Shown here piece after piece: positions 26,566-36,315 of a DNA stretch of 64,000 nt (position 1 is the stretch's first letter; each line of letters begins with the position of its first letter). The DNA comes from an uncultured Mycobacteriaceae bacterium (GTDB lineage Bacteria; Actinomycetota; Actinomycetes; Mycobacteriales; Mycobacteriaceae), in NCBI GenBank assembly GCA_902826815.1, contig CADEGF010000002.1, forward strand, positions 139,888 to 203,887. Direction: 5' to 3'. Both the position numbers and the translations under genes were made by a program. The notes under the pieces are model-generated. The model was not told the origin of the DNA. It saw nothing but the letters and a program-made list of their open reading frames with translations, and ran no database searches.

Positions 26566-28317
26566 TTAATTGATCGAGAGTGCGGCGGCGATCGCGCGGC
26601 GCATATCGTCGTCGTTGACGACAAGATCGGCGGCGGCTGCCTGCGCCAGTAGCTGCGGAGGAGTGGTGCTCAGCCTGCGGGCCCGCTCGTGCTTGCAGTG
26701 CACGATGACCTTGCGCGCGAAGCGGCCGTTGCCCGCGGTGTCCAGCGCGGTGCCCTGCTCGATGGGGGTCTCGCGCAGCCGCGCGGCCTCATCCCTCAAC
26801 AGCGGCCACGCTGTCTCCGCGATGACGATCTTCTCCTTGCCCGCGATCATCCGACCGATCTCCACGATTTCGTCCGGCGTGTAACTGGTGAACGACAACG
26901 TCAGGTGGAAGCGCGACGCCAGGCCCGGGTTGGCCCGCATGAAGCGCCGCATCTCCTTCGGGTAGCCGGCGACGATCACCACCAACCGGTCGCGGAAGTC
27001 CTCCATGTACTTCAGCAGGGTGTTGATCGCATCCTTGCCGAACGAGTGCCCCTCCTGCTCCGGTGCCAGCCGGTAGGCCTCATCGATGAAAAGCACACCG
27101 CCAAGCGCGGATTCGCAGACCTCCTTCATTCGGGCGGCTGTCTGTGAGATGTATCCGACGACCAGGTCCTCCTCGGTGACCTCGACGACGGTGGGGTGTT
27201 CGATTTTGCCAAGCCCGAACAGGATCTCGGCCGCGATGCGCGCGAACGACGTCTTCGCCGTCCCCGGTGGACCTTCGAGGACCATGTGGTTCTCGTTCGT
27301 CGTCGACGTCTCTTCGCCCCTGTCGGCGAGGATCTGGTCGATCTGGATCTCGGTGCGCCACACCGTGATCTGTTCCTTCGGACCGGTCAGGCCGATCAAT
27401 TCGTCCAGCTTGCGCTGCGCCTCCGCGAGCACCGTGTCCTTCTGCTCTTCGAGTGCGTCGGCCGCGCGCTGCGCCTTGGACGTCTCGGTGCTGGGATCCC
27501 ACGGGTCGGTACGGCTGGCGATGGTCTCGGAGTCGGTGACGATCAACCGGTAGCCGGGGTTGCTCAGTGCCTGCCCTGCCGCATCGAGCAGTACTCCGTT
27601 GTTGGTGGCCTGTTCGAACGATGCCCTGGCGGCGTCCTCCTGGCCGAGTTCGCGCAGACACCAACCGCGGGTCAACGCGGCGTCGGCGGCGATGTACTGG
27701 TTCTTCGTTGCGACGGTGTGCGCGCGGTCCAGTGCGGTCTGGAACTGCCCGATGCTGGCCGCGGCCGCGGCGGCGAGCGTGTCGACGGCCGCGGTGAGAT
27801 CGTCCACGACGTGGGTGGAGTGCGCAGGCGGCGACTTGGCGGTGACCTTGAGGACGTCGGGCCACCTCTGCGACAGATGGTAAGTCGCGGCGCCGACGAA
27901 CTGCGCCCACTGCGCCGCCATCGCATCCCCTGAGACGACGTGATCGTCGAGGACGTCGATCGCGTCGGCGAACCGGCGGTCGGCGATCATTGCGCTGGCG
28001 TAGGCCAACGCAATCGTCGAACGAGACCAGACCGGCATCGTGACATACAGCGGTGCGTCGAGCCGGGCATGCAGGTCGCCGTCGACCAACCCGATCCGCC
28101 GGGTCTCCCGGTACAGCGATCGCGAGTTGCGATGCGCCGCCTCCAGCACGTCGATGGCGTGGTCCCCGCAGGCGATCCTGCCAAGCCACGCATCCGACAT
28201 CGTCGGCTGTGCGGCGGTTATCTCGACGAAACCGGCCAGCGCACCGCGGGTGTCGCCGCCCTTGAACCGCTCGATCGCAGTGTCGAACGAGCGCCGCTGA
28301 TCGGTCGCTGCGGTCAA
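26566..28317 (-). CDS. eccA: ESX AAA+ ATPase EccA (EccA2-like)
   Basis: A cytosolic CbxX/CfqX-type AAA+ ATPase of about 583 residues. The N-terminal half is TPR-like helical (substrate binding; SDAWLGRIACGDHAI, QRWPDVL). The ATPase domain has Walker A GPPGTAKTS (about residue 345), Walker B GGVLFIDEAYRLAP, sensor region RDRLVVIVAGYPKEM and arginine finger area ANPGLASRF. It is thought to free EspG chaperone from PE/PPE substrates. The start chosen is TTG 28317, six bases after GAGGAG; an in-frame TTG at 28341 is possible. It is the last gene of the ESX operon, as in ESX-2 of M. tuberculosis. Confidence 0.92.
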   Translation of the reverse strand: MTAATDQRRSFDTAIERFKGGDTRGALAGFVEITAAQPTMSDAWLGRIACGDHAIDVLEAAHRNSRSLYRETRRIGLVDGDLHARLDAPLYVTMPVWSRSTIALAYASAMIADRRFADAIDVLDDHVVSGDAMAAQWAQFVGAATYHLSQRWPDVLKVTAKSPPAHSTHVVDDLTAAVDTLAAAAAASIGQFQTALDRAHTVATKNQYIAADAALTRGWCLRELGQEDAARASFEQATNNGVLLDAAGQALSNPGYRLIVTDSETIASRTDPWDPSTETSKAQRAADALEEQKDTVLAEAQRKLDELIGLTGPKEQITVWRTEIQIDQILADRGEETSTTNENHMVLEGPPGTAKTSFARIAAEILFGLGKIEHPTVVEVTEEDLVVGYISQTAARMKEVCESALGGVLFIDEAYRLAPEQEGHSFGKDAINTLLKYMEDFRDRLVVIVAGYPKEMRRFMRANPGLASRFHLTLSFTSYTPDEIVEIGRMIAGKEKIVIAETAWPLLRDEAARLRETPIEQGTALDTAGNGRFARKVIVHCKHERARRLSTTPPQLLAQAAAADLVVNDDDMRRAIAAALSIN

Positions 28318-28362
28318 CTGGTGCTCCTCACGTCCGCGCAAGTCATTGAAATGCGTGCTCTT

Positions 28363-30006
28363 CTATGCGGTCTGGCCTGCGGCGCCCAGGAAGGGCTGCT
28401 CCGCCTTGAACGTAGCGATCTGGACGTCGGTGGTGAATGCCGAGGTGGCGATGCGAACCGTCGATGCGGAGATCTGGGTGAACGACAGATCCGGTGTCGC
28501 AGCGCTGCGATCGGCGTCGGCGAGCGTCACCACCGTGGAGGCCAATCCTGCGGGAGGCGGTCCACCGGCCCGGTCGCTGACGATGATGGACGGCACGAAC
28601 TCGGGTGGATGTCTGCGGTCGACGATCGCGATCAGCGGTTGCTCGAGCTGACGCCATCGTGCGGGGTTGTCGGTGTAGATCGCGATGCGTTCGCCGACTG
28701 CCGCCGCGCGCACGAGCAACTGGCACGCATAGGGCATGCCGGTGTGCAGTGAGATACGGGTCGCCTGGTCCGGATCGGTCAACGACAACAGCAGAAGATC
28801 GCCGCGTTGAGTGGTGCCGACGAGCACACCGGAAGAGGCGACGGGCAGTTCGAGCGGCGTGCCATCAAGGGGGCGGCCTGGCATCGCATCGAAACTGCGT
28901 GGCAGTGGGGCCGACCGCATCGCCGCCGGTCCCTGATGACCTGGCAGTGCATTGAGATACAGCGTCGGAGGCCGGGTCGGCGCCTGCGGGTCGTTGAGCC
29001 GCACCAGCGCCGACACCCATGCGCGACCTTCGGTCGGCCCGCGCTTCTTGGTCAGCGAAATCGTCTGCACCACCGCGTCGGAACGCAACGCCCACATCTG
29101 GTTCAGTGTGTTGGTGGTGATGTCCTCAGGCGAGAAGTAGTACGAGGTCAGGTAGCCGGGGTGGGCCTCGATCGACTTCCACGCCTCGGTCGGAACCACC
29201 GGGGTCGGGATGCGCGGGCCCACGGGTGCGTTGTCAGGTTCCGCTTCTTCCGGCACGACGGCCAGGTTCGCCCCGAGTTCCACCAGGGCAGCGTCGATGT
29301 CCTTGGCGGTCAACGGCTTTGCGCGCACACCGCGCTGCAGTAGCGCGTTGACGATGCGTTCGGTGGCCGCCGCTGCTGTCGCACCCACCGTCGAGCGGTA
29401 GGTCAGGCCGCGGATCGAGTTGGCGATGTCGAGACGCACCACAAGGTAGGTTCTGCGCTGCCCCGCGGCAGGCCGGTCGGCGAGCAGCGTCGAGTACAGC
29501 GGCGGGTAACCGGTGCCGCGGCGCACGCGCAGGCCGCTGGACACCACGTCGATCCCGGACAGTTTGATGCCGCCGGGCTGATCGAGCAGACCGGTGAGCG
29601 CATCCAACGGCAGGCGGTTGGGGGTCAGCGCGGTGGCCGAGCCCGTCAGCAGTGTCGGAGAGTAGGCCTGGCCCGTCACCTCGATCATCGAGATCGCTTC
29701 CCCGGCGAAGCCTTCGGGCACCCGCACGCCGTAAAGCGAAGCACCGTGCGGGATGTCGATGCTCGGGGCGGGGGATTCGGTGCGCGTACGCCGCCGCCGC
29801 CAGCGGATCCGGTCGAGGAACCACTTCACGAAGTTGCGTCGGTACACCGTGAGCATCAGAAGAAGGATGGCCACGAAAGCGGCGGCCACCGTCGGCCACC
29901 ATGACCACCTTGCGGGCGGGAAGATCAGGATCGCGGCGAGCGCCGCCACCTCGACTCCGACCACTGCGGGGATCGAGGCGTTGATGCCGATGGTGCGCGC
30001 CTTCAT
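28363..30006 (-). CDS. eccE: ESX membrane component EccE
   Basis: A 547-residue protein with two N-terminal membrane helices (IPAVVGVEVAALAAILIF and WWPTVAAAFVAILLLMLTVY) and a long cytosolic/periplasmic domain, the EccE layout. EccE sits at the outer edge of the ESX inner-membrane complex with EccB, EccC and EccD. Internal features include RRGTGYPPLYSTLLADRPAAGQRRTYLVVRLD. Its ATG overlaps the mycP stop by four bases, so translation is coupled. Confidence 0.9.
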   Translation of the reverse strand: MKARTIGINASIPAVVGVEVAALAAILIFPPARWSWWPTVAAAFVAILLLMLTVYRRNFVKWFLDRIRWRRRRTRTESPAPSIDIPHGASLYGVRVPEGFAGEAISMIEVTGQAYSPTLLTGSATALTPNRLPLDALTGLLDQPGGIKLSGIDVVSSGLRVRRGTGYPPLYSTLLADRPAAGQRRTYLVVRLDIANSIRGLTYRSTVGATAAAATERIVNALLQRGVRAKPLTAKDIDAALVELGANLAVVPEEAEPDNAPVGPRIPTPVVPTEAWKSIEAHPGYLTSYYFSPEDITTNTLNQMWALRSDAVVQTISLTKKRGPTEGRAWVSALVRLNDPQAPTRPPTLYLNALPGHQGPAAMRSAPLPRSFDAMPGRPLDGTPLELPVASSGVLVGTTQRGDLLLLSLTDPDQATRISLHTGMPYACQLLVRAAAVGERIAIYTDNPARWRQLEQPLIAIVDRRHPPEFVPSIIVSDRAGGPPPAGLASTVVTLADADRSAATPDLSFTQISASTVRIATSAFTTDVQIATFKAEQPFLGAAGQTA

Positions 30007-31640
30007 GCGCGCCTCCGCCGGACCGCCGCAGCTGCTGCCACAACCACGGCGAGCGCCGCGACGATTCCCGCACCGATCAGCGCGGTGTGCCGGGGCCGCA
30101 GATCCGGCGGCGGTGGCGGCTGCGGCACATTCAGCAGCTTGGTCAGGTGTTCCGGCGGCAGGCGATCACCCGGCGGCACGTCGAACGTCAGCGCCGCGAC
30201 GGGATCGACGACGCCGTAGCCGACCTTGTTGTCGATACCGCGCGGCGGATTGTGCGCGGTCTCGGTGATCCGCCGAATGATCTGATGCGAGGAGAGCTGC
30301 GGGTATTTCGCTCTCACCAGCGCGGTCACCCCGGAGGTGTATGCGGTGGCAAAGCTGGTCCCCGACAACGGCACTGCCTTACCTGGTTCGCGGCCTGGCA
30401 GCGCGTTGATCGGTGCGCCGTTGACGCTGGAAAGGCCCATGATCTCTAGGCCGGGCGCCGCGACACCCACCCACGGACCCGCGATGCTCTGCGGCAGCGG
30501 TTGGCCGTCGGGGGAGACCGCGCCGACCGCCAGCACGTAGTCGGAGTACCAGGCGGGTGTGACGATGGTCGACACGTCCTGCCAGTCGCGGGGGTCGTTC
30601 GACCGCAGCGGATTGAACAACGGGTTCTGTGCGCACGCCGACCCCTCGCCCTCGTTACCCGCGGCGGCCACGATGACTATGTCCTTGTCGACGGCCGCGT
30701 AGCGGATCGCGGCGCCGAGCGCGGCCTGATCGATCGGCTGTGCCGCGTTGATGCAGGCCGTCACCGAGATGTTCATGACCTTGACACCGAGATTCGCGAG
30801 GTGCACGACCGCGCGGGCAAGCGTCGCGATATCGCCTGCCTTGCGGCGGATCTCGTCGTTGTCACCCGGCTGCGGCCGCGCTGGCCCGAATGCCGACGAC
30901 GATTGGCGCACCGAGATCAGCGCCGCGTCGGGGGCGACGCCGACCACACCGTCGGGGCTGCCGGGCGGCGGGCCGGGCACCGGCGGCATCTCGCCCCCAC
31001 CGGGGCCAGCGGCAGGCGCGACGCCTTCCTCAGGAGGAGGCGGCGGTTCGGCCGGGGGCGGGGGTGGCGCGGTGACCGTCACTGTGCTCGGTTTGGGAGG
31101 CGCAGCCGGCGGTGTGGTCGGGAACGGGGACGCCTCGACCTCGGGTGGCGGTGCCGGTGGTCCGATATTCGCAGGCATCGGCGGCGGCTTGGCCTCGGGC
31201 TCAGACGGTTGCGCCGCGATGATCGACGCCACGACGGTGCCGTGCGAATCGCAGTCGAACAGGCCGCCGTTCTCGTCGCCCATCACATAGTCCCCGCCTG
31301 CGAACAGCGCCGGTAACCGAGGGTTGGGGGTGACGCCGGTGTCGATGAGCCCCACGGTGACTCCCGCACCGGTGGAGTACTTCCATGCCTTGGTGATGTC
31401 GAGCATCACGTTGCCGGGCGCGGCCGCAGCGACGTCCGGAGTCGCCACCGTCAGTGGATCGGCGCAGGTGTTCTGCTGCTTCATCTCCTGATCGGGTCCT
31501 GGCGTATCGTCCGGTGGCAACGCGGCAGGGTCGACACCGGGCGGTTCGATGGCCACGGCCGCCGCGGGCAGCATCACGTTGGCGCCGAGCAGCAGAACAG
31601 CCACTGCCGCCGCAGAGGAGGTCCGCGCCGCGCGGGCCAT
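30003..31640 (-). CDS. mycP: ESX mycosin, membrane-anchored subtilisin-like protease MycP
   Basis: A 545-residue secreted serine protease. A signal peptide (SSAAAVAVLLLGANVMLPAAAVA) is followed by the catalytic triad: Asp in VTVGLIDTGVTPNP, His in FDCDSHGTVVASIIA and Ser in PLSGTSFATAYTSG. A long Pro-rich insertion (about residues 175-255, many PPPPP and PPAPP stretches) lies between the His and the oxyanion region, longer than in MycP1. The C-terminus has one membrane helix (ALIGAGIVAALAVVVAAAAAV) and a basic end. Mycosins stabilise the ESX membrane complex. ATG 31640 overlaps the eccD stop by one base. Confidence 0.94.
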   Translation of the reverse strand: MARAARTSSAAAVAVLLLGANVMLPAAAVAIEPPGVDPAALPPDDTPGPDQEMKQQNTCADPLTVATPDVAAAAPGNVMLDITKAWKYSTGAGVTVGLIDTGVTPNPRLPALFAGGDYVMGDENGGLFDCDSHGTVVASIIAAQPSEPEAKPPPMPANIGPPAPPPEVEASPFPTTPPAAPPKPSTVTVTAPPPPPAEPPPPPEEGVAPAAGPGGGEMPPVPGPPPGSPDGVVGVAPDAALISVRQSSSAFGPARPQPGDNDEIRRKAGDIATLARAVVHLANLGVKVMNISVTACINAAQPIDQAALGAAIRYAAVDKDIVIVAAAGNEGEGSACAQNPLFNPLRSNDPRDWQDVSTIVTPAWYSDYVLAVGAVSPDGQPLPQSIAGPWVGVAAPGLEIMGLSSVNGAPINALPGREPGKAVPLSGTSFATAYTSGVTALVRAKYPQLSSHQIIRRITETAHNPPRGIDNKVGYGVVDPVAALTFDVPPGDRLPPEHLTKLLNVPQPPPPPDLRPRHTALIGAGIVAALAVVVAAAAAVRRRRA

Positions 31641-33154
31641 CAGTGGTAGCGGATGTATTGCAGGATGCCGAGCGCCCAAGCGGCGAACGGAATCACCAAG
31701 GCCAACAGGATGTATTCGGTGTATTCGACGACCTTGCGGATCGGCGGCGAGAAGATTCGCGGCGGCACCGCTGTCGCGGCCACCAGGCCCAGCGCCGCGA
31801 TGCCGAGGGCTGCGCCCGCGGCGATCAGCGTCATGGTCGTGTCATCCGCCGCGGCCTCGAGCCCGTACTTCGCGGCGGCGCCGATCAGCGCGGTGACCGA
31901 GATGCCGACCAGGATGATCGCGTGGCGCCGGTCGCGAAATGCCCTGGCGCGCAGGATGAGAATTGCGGCGACCGCTCCGAGCACCACGAGCTGCGCCCAC
32001 TCCCGCTCGCCGTGCGGCGTCACGGCGAACCAGGCCGCGGGCACCGCGACGGCGGCGACGCCGAGCAGCACCCCGGTCAGCACCGTGTTGGACTTGCGCG
32101 CGGCGGCGGCGACCTGTTCGCCGGTCAGCGTGACGTCCGACGGCGGACCGTCCTCGACGGGTGAGACGGTGTCCTCGGGTTGACCGGGTGCGCGGGCGAA
32201 GATGTCGCGGCCGGTGATGGACCCGAAGGTCTGACGCGGAACGTTGGCCATCCTTAGCGCGATCGTCGGTGCGGCGGAGACTGCGACCAGGACGGCGACC
32301 AGGACGGCGATGCCGATCCGGGATCCGGGCACCTCCCAGTACATCCGCACGAGTGCGACCACGGCGGCGCCGAGGCCCGCAGTCATGACCGCCGCGGCCG
32401 CAGTCCAGTAGCGGCCGGTGAACCGGACGAGTAGCCACATACCGGCAAGGGCGGTGGCTGCGGCGAGGAAGGCGTGCGGCGCGCCGGGCGAGCCGCCAGG
32501 CGGAATGGTCGCCGCCGCCAATCCCGCGGTGACCAGCGCCGCCCACGCTGCGCCGTCGGTGACGACCCGGCCCGCTCCGACCCGCGCCCCGATCGCGACC
32601 GTGACGAGCAGGCTGATCGTGGCGGCGGCGAACAGAATCGGGACCAACAACGCGCTCTCCTGGGCAAAGCGCAGCCGCCACAGCAGCATGCTCGCCACGC
32701 CGAGCGCACCGCCGACGATGACCACCGCCACCGCAACGGCGGTCCGTGCCGTCACCCGGACGAAATGATCGGATGCGTACTGCGCAAGAGCGGTCGAGAC
32801 GTTCTCGACCACCGGCCCGTACCGTTCGGCCGAGCCGGCGGGTACCAGCGCAAGCACGTCGCCGTCGGCGATGGTGTGGCCGGCGAGGGAGACATCCGAT
32901 GCCAATGCGGTCATCCCCGCGGCCCGAGCGAATTCATAAGCCGCGGGCGGCAATTCAGCCGCGCCGCGACCGCGCAGCACCTTGTTGATCGCGATGACCG
33001 TTGGGTCGAGCAGTGTGGTGAGTGGTACCGCCGACGGCAGCACGAGATCGATCTGGTTGGAGTCGCCCGCGAGAATCGACACCCGGCACGACGGCGGCAC
33101 CTCGATCGGTGTCGAGGTGCGACCGGTGGAGGTCGATTCGCGAACGGTCGTCAC
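31640..33154 (-). CDS. eccD: ESX membrane channel component EccD
   Basis: A 504-residue protein. The first ~120 residues form a ubiquitin-like cytosolic domain (CRVSILAGDSNQIDLVLPSAVPLTTLLDPTVIAI), then about 11 transmembrane helices follow (for example TAVAVAVVIVGGALGVASMLLW and SALLVPILFAAATISLLVTVAI). EccD dimers line the membrane complex. The start GTG 33154 overlaps the preceding stop (GTGA) and gives the normal family length (about 500). Upstream in-frame codons to 33478 are an unrelated frame of the previous gene. Confidence 0.93.
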   Translation of the reverse strand: MTTVRESTSTGRTSTPIEVPPSCRVSILAGDSNQIDLVLPSAVPLTTLLDPTVIAINKVLRGRGAAELPPAAYEFARAAGMTALASDVSLAGHTIADGDVLALVPAGSAERYGPVVENVSTALAQYASDHFVRVTARTAVAVAVVIVGGALGVASMLLWRLRFAQESALLVPILFAAATISLLVTVAIGARVGAGRVVTDGAAWAALVTAGLAAATIPPGGSPGAPHAFLAAATALAGMWLLVRFTGRYWTAAAAVMTAGLGAAVVALVRMYWEVPGSRIGIAVLVAVLVAVSAAPTIALRMANVPRQTFGSITGRDIFARAPGQPEDTVSPVEDGPPSDVTLTGEQVAAAARKSNTVLTGVLLGVAAVAVPAAWFAVTPHGEREWAQLVVLGAVAAILILRARAFRDRRHAIILVGISVTALIGAAAKYGLEAAADDTTMTLIAAGAALGIAALGLVAATAVPPRIFSPPIRKVVEYTEYILLALVIPFAAWALGILQYIRYH

Positions 33155-34662
33155 CGGCGCTCCCGCGGCCCGTCTGTCGTGGAGGCGAAGTGCTCGGCGA
33201 GTGCGGCGGTGATCTCGATGAACCGCCGTCTCGTCAACGGCGACATTTCCGACGTTACGTCGATGACACCGCCAGGCCGCAGATGCGAGTCGAACGGAAC
33301 CTCGACCACCACCTGACCGCGACTTGCAAACTGCTGCACCAGGATCGACCGGGTGCGCTTGTCGGCATGCCCGTCGGAGTCGTTGAGCACCACCACGGTG
33401 CGATGCAGAAGCCCCGTGTATCCCCGGTTGGCGAGCCATTCCATGGTCTGGCCCGCCGCAGAGGCACCGTCCACCCACGGCGAGGACACCACGATCAATG
33501 CGTCGAGATCACGCAGCACCTCCTGCGCGATAGCGGAGTCCATCGTCGAACCGCAGTCCACGATCGAGATCGTGAAATGTCGGTCCAGCCGACCCGTCGC
33601 CTCCCGGTAGATCGCGGGATCGAGTACCCGTCGCCGGGCTGTACTGGATTCGCCCGCGAGTACGAACAGGCCCGCTGCGTTGTTGCCGACCCGGCTGCGA
33701 ACGTCGGCGAACGAGTCGAGGTGTTCGTCGGCCGCCAACTCCCAGTACGAGCCCGCCGCGTTCGGGTCGATGCGACTGCCGAGCTTGCCGAAGGCGGTGT
33801 CCGCGTCGATGGCCACTACGCGGTCGTCCTGGCGGAACTCGGCGAAGATCGAGCCCACACTGGCCGAGACGGTCGTCTTGCCGACACCGCCCTTGCCGAA
33901 CACGCCGATCTTGTAGTGGCCGCGCAGCAACGAGCGGATCTTGTTCTCAAGGTCGGTCAGTCGCTGCTCATCCGGCGACGGTCCGAGATTGATCAATCCG
34001 AAGGTTCCGCGATGGATGACTCGTCGCCAGCCCTTCTTCGGCGGCATCTTCTTGCTTGGCACGAGTTCGCTGGTGCGGATGCTGTCGACATAGGAATAGC
34101 CGGTCGACGGCGGCGCGGCGGCGGGTGCGGCAGCCCAGTTGGTCGAGGACGACGCGGACGACGACTGCGACGACCAATCCTGGCCTGCCGGACGCGCAAG
34201 CCTCTCCCGAGACGACTCCTGCTGCCAGCCGGGACGGGCGCCGGTCGGCGGCATCCCCCGGGTCGACTCGGCCTCGGTGGCTTCGCGAGGCCTGCCCTCG
34301 GGCGGTGCGCTCGACTCGCCAGGACGGGTGGTGGGCGGCGGAGCCTGCCGAAAGCCGCCGGGCGCGATGCGTTGAGCTCCGCCTGGCCCCCGGCTGGTAT
34401 CCGCCGTCCAGCGTGGCCGGGGGTTGTCGGAGCCTGCGGGGCGGCCCGTCTCCTCCGGTGGCCGACGAGCGGCGTCGTCGCCGGCACGGCGGCCGTCGGC
34501 GTCGGAACCGCCCGACCGTGGCCCGTCGTCGACTCCGTTGCGGCCGGGACCCTCGTCGCGCCCAGGTGGACGGGGCGGCTCCGTCGGCCGGGGCGCAGCG
34601 GGTTCACCCGCATCCGAGGGCGGCGAAAGGTGTTCGCGCAGAAAGTCGTCGCGGTCGGTCAC
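33151..34662 (-). CDS. EspI-like (MinD/ParA-type) ATPase with Pro-rich N-terminus
   Basis: A 503-residue protein (528 if ATG 34737 is used). The N-terminal 180 residues are disordered, rich in Pro, Arg and Glu. The C-terminal half is a deviant Walker P-loop ATPase: VFGKGGVGKTTVSASVGSIFAEF, then VVAIDADTAFGKLGSRI and SIVDCGSTMDSAI. It resembles Rv3888c and EspI. EspI represses ESX-1 secretion when ATP is low; the role of ESX-2 versions is unknown. The start is ambiguous: GTG 34662 overlaps the stop of a short upstream reading frame, while ATG 34737 overlaps the end of eccB. A close paralogue is at 55172-56743. Confidence 0.85.
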   Translation of the reverse strand: MTDRDDFLREHLSPPSDAGEPAAPRPTEPPRPPGRDEGPGRNGVDDGPRSGGSDADGRRAGDDAARRPPEETGRPAGSDNPRPRWTADTSRGPGGAQRIAPGGFRQAPPPTTRPGESSAPPEGRPREATEAESTRGMPPTGARPGWQQESSRERLARPAGQDWSSQSSSASSSTNWAAAPAAAPPSTGYSYVDSIRTSELVPSKKMPPKKGWRRVIHRGTFGLINLGPSPDEQRLTDLENKIRSLLRGHYKIGVFGKGGVGKTTVSASVGSIFAEFRQDDRVVAIDADTAFGKLGSRIDPNAAGSYWELAADEHLDSFADVRSRVGNNAAGLFVLAGESSTARRRVLDPAIYREATGRLDRHFTISIVDCGSTMDSAIAQEVLRDLDALIVVSSPWVDGASAAGQTMEWLANRGYTGLLHRTVVVLNDSDGHADKRTRSILVQQFASRGQVVVEVPFDSHLRPGGVIDVTSEMSPLTRRRFIEITAALAEHFASTTDGPRERR

Positions 34663-34727
34663 GGCGCCAATCCCGACTTCGTGTCCATGGTTTCCTCCGG
34701 TGCTTTTAGTTGAGACTTCGAGTTCAT
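34659..34727 (-). CDS. Possible 22-codon coupling peptide between eccB and the EspI-like gene
   Basis: ATG 34727 overlaps the eccB stop (ATGA) and opens a 22-codon frame (MNSKSQLKAPEETMDTKSGLAP) whose stop overlaps the GTG start of the EspI-like gene. A second in-frame ATG at 34688 follows a strong GGAGGAAACC site. The frame could carry ribosomes from eccB into the next gene. The peptide has no recognisable domain and could equally be chance, since the EspI-like gene might start at 34737 and read through this stretch in another frame. Confidence 0.35.
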   Translation of the reverse strand: MNSKSQLKAPEETMDTKSGLAP

Positions 34728-36217
34728 TGCGGTCCATTCGCCTGGTTCAGCGGAGCGGCATCCGCCGGAGGTGCCAGGGTGTCGTGCTGCGTCATCGCGT
34801 CGCTGCGACTGAGCGCGGGTCCGGGGGCGAAGACCCGGATCAACGGCCACGGCGCCTGCCGAGCCTGAGGCGGTGAAATGCCCAGCGCCCGCAGGGTTTC
34901 ATCGTCCAGCGAGATCCCATACCGCACGCCCTGGTCGCTGATCCACCACATGGATTCGCGGCTGGTGGCGTCCGGCGCCGCACCAGTGGTCATCACCAGG
35001 TTTGTCGCCCCCGGTGACATATATACCTGGTCGGCCTCGATGCTTTCAGGTGACCGGTCATTCTTGACTAACCGCATCAGCCGGTTGTCTGACCCGATCG
35101 GGATCGGCAGCCCCTTACCCGACAGCACGACGGTTTCAGAGGTGCGATCCGTCGACCCCTTCGACCAGGTCAGGCACGTGACCGGATTGGAGGCCGTGTC
35201 GACGAGGTCGAGCCGGGTGGTCGGGTAGTAGTCGATCGGAAGACTTTCCACGACCGGGACGCTGGCCAGCCGGTCCGGCGCGACGACCAGGGGAAGTTCA
35301 TCGCCGAAGGAGTTGGCGGATCGCAGTAGCGACGCGACGAACGGTGAGATCCGCTGCACGCCGTTGCGCAGCAGCACATAGAAGTTGTCGGCGTCCGTCT
35401 CGAGGTCACGGACCGAAAGCACTGAACCGATCACGGCACCCCGCGCGACGTTGAACTGCGACGGGGCACCTGAACCCGGGATAACCGGGGAATTCAGCGG
35501 TTCGGTTGCAGGCAGCGCATCGAACAGTGGTGTCGAGATCTGCACCGGCTCCGGCGCGTCGGTGTCGACTCCGAGCGCTAGTGCGACCGCCTTGTTGGAC
35601 AGGTCGATCTCCGACCGCTGCCCGTTCCAGATGACGTACGTCTTTCTGGCGTGCTCGGTGAGCACCGCTTTCGACGCGTCCAGCGGCGTGGTGCGTGATC
35701 CCACCGAGAGCGGTCCGCCGATCGCGGTGACCAGTGGTGCGGCGTTGGGATTGTCGGGCGCGCTGTCGCAGACCGTCCACTCCGAGCGGTCGGCCGTGCG
35801 CAGCGGCATCGCAGCAGGCGCCCCGGCAATGCCGACCGAGGGGCCCTGGGGGTACTTGGCCAGCTCACTGGCCTTGACGAAGGTGGGGTTACTCGCCTGA
35901 CCGGTGATCAGCCGCGCGCTGACCAGGTTGACGGCCGGGTGCAGCCTGCCGTCGACGAGGACGAAGACCGCACCGGTGTCGCGGTCGGCGAGTATCGCCG
36001 ACTGTCCGACCTGTCCCGCGGGCTTGAACCAGGACATCACGAACATCAACGCGACGGCGAGGATCGCGAAAATGAAGCCGAGGATCATCGATGCGCGTTG
36101 CCGCTGCACCGGGTCGAACTCCATTCGCACACCGTGATGCGACAGCGCAGCGGCATTTCGCCGGTTCCAGAAAAAGTGCGCCGACACCTGAAGTCCGCTG
36201 GCCAGATTCAAAGCCAT
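34724..36217 (-). CDS. eccB: ESX membrane component EccB
   Basis: A 497-residue type II membrane protein. The N-terminus (GLQVSAHFFWNRRNAAALSHHGVRMEFDPVQRQRASMILGF) is the conserved cytosolic tail of EccB, followed by one membrane helix (IFAILAVALMFVMSWF, about residues 47-62). The rest is the periplasmic repeat domain, with ILADRDTGAVFVLVDGRLHPAVNLVSARLI, the standard EccB opening. EccB assembles with EccC, EccD and EccE. In M. tuberculosis ESX-2 I recall eccB2 lying before eccC2; here it lies between espG and the EspI-like gene. Confidence 0.95.
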   Translation of the reverse strand: MALNLASGLQVSAHFFWNRRNAAALSHHGVRMEFDPVQRQRASMILGFIFAILAVALMFVMSWFKPAGQVGQSAILADRDTGAVFVLVDGRLHPAVNLVSARLITGQASNPTFVKASELAKYPQGPSVGIAGAPAAMPLRTADRSEWTVCDSAPDNPNAAPLVTAIGGPLSVGSRTTPLDASKAVLTEHARKTYVIWNGQRSEIDLSNKAVALALGVDTDAPEPVQISTPLFDALPATEPLNSPVIPGSGAPSQFNVARGAVIGSVLSVRDLETDADNFYVLLRNGVQRISPFVASLLRSANSFGDELPLVVAPDRLASVPVVESLPIDYYPTTRLDLVDTASNPVTCLTWSKGSTDRTSETVVLSGKGLPIPIGSDNRLMRLVKNDRSPESIEADQVYMSPGATNLVMTTGAAPDATSRESMWWISDQGVRYGISLDDETLRALGISPPQARQAPWPLIRVFAPGPALSRSDAMTQHDTLAPPADAAPLNQANGPQ

Positions 36218-36315
36218 GAGTCAATACCTTACTTGCGGGTCTGGCGTGTTGAACCGCAGATTCTCCGGAGCGAGGTGGCATTCATGGGTGCGCTTGTTTG
36301 TGTTTGCTGCGGTGG

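Noticed and set aside
33154-33478. Upstream in-frame extension of eccD
   Set aside because: It lies inside the EspI-like gene, is Arg-rich and unlike EccD. The GTG overlap at 33154 gives the normal length.
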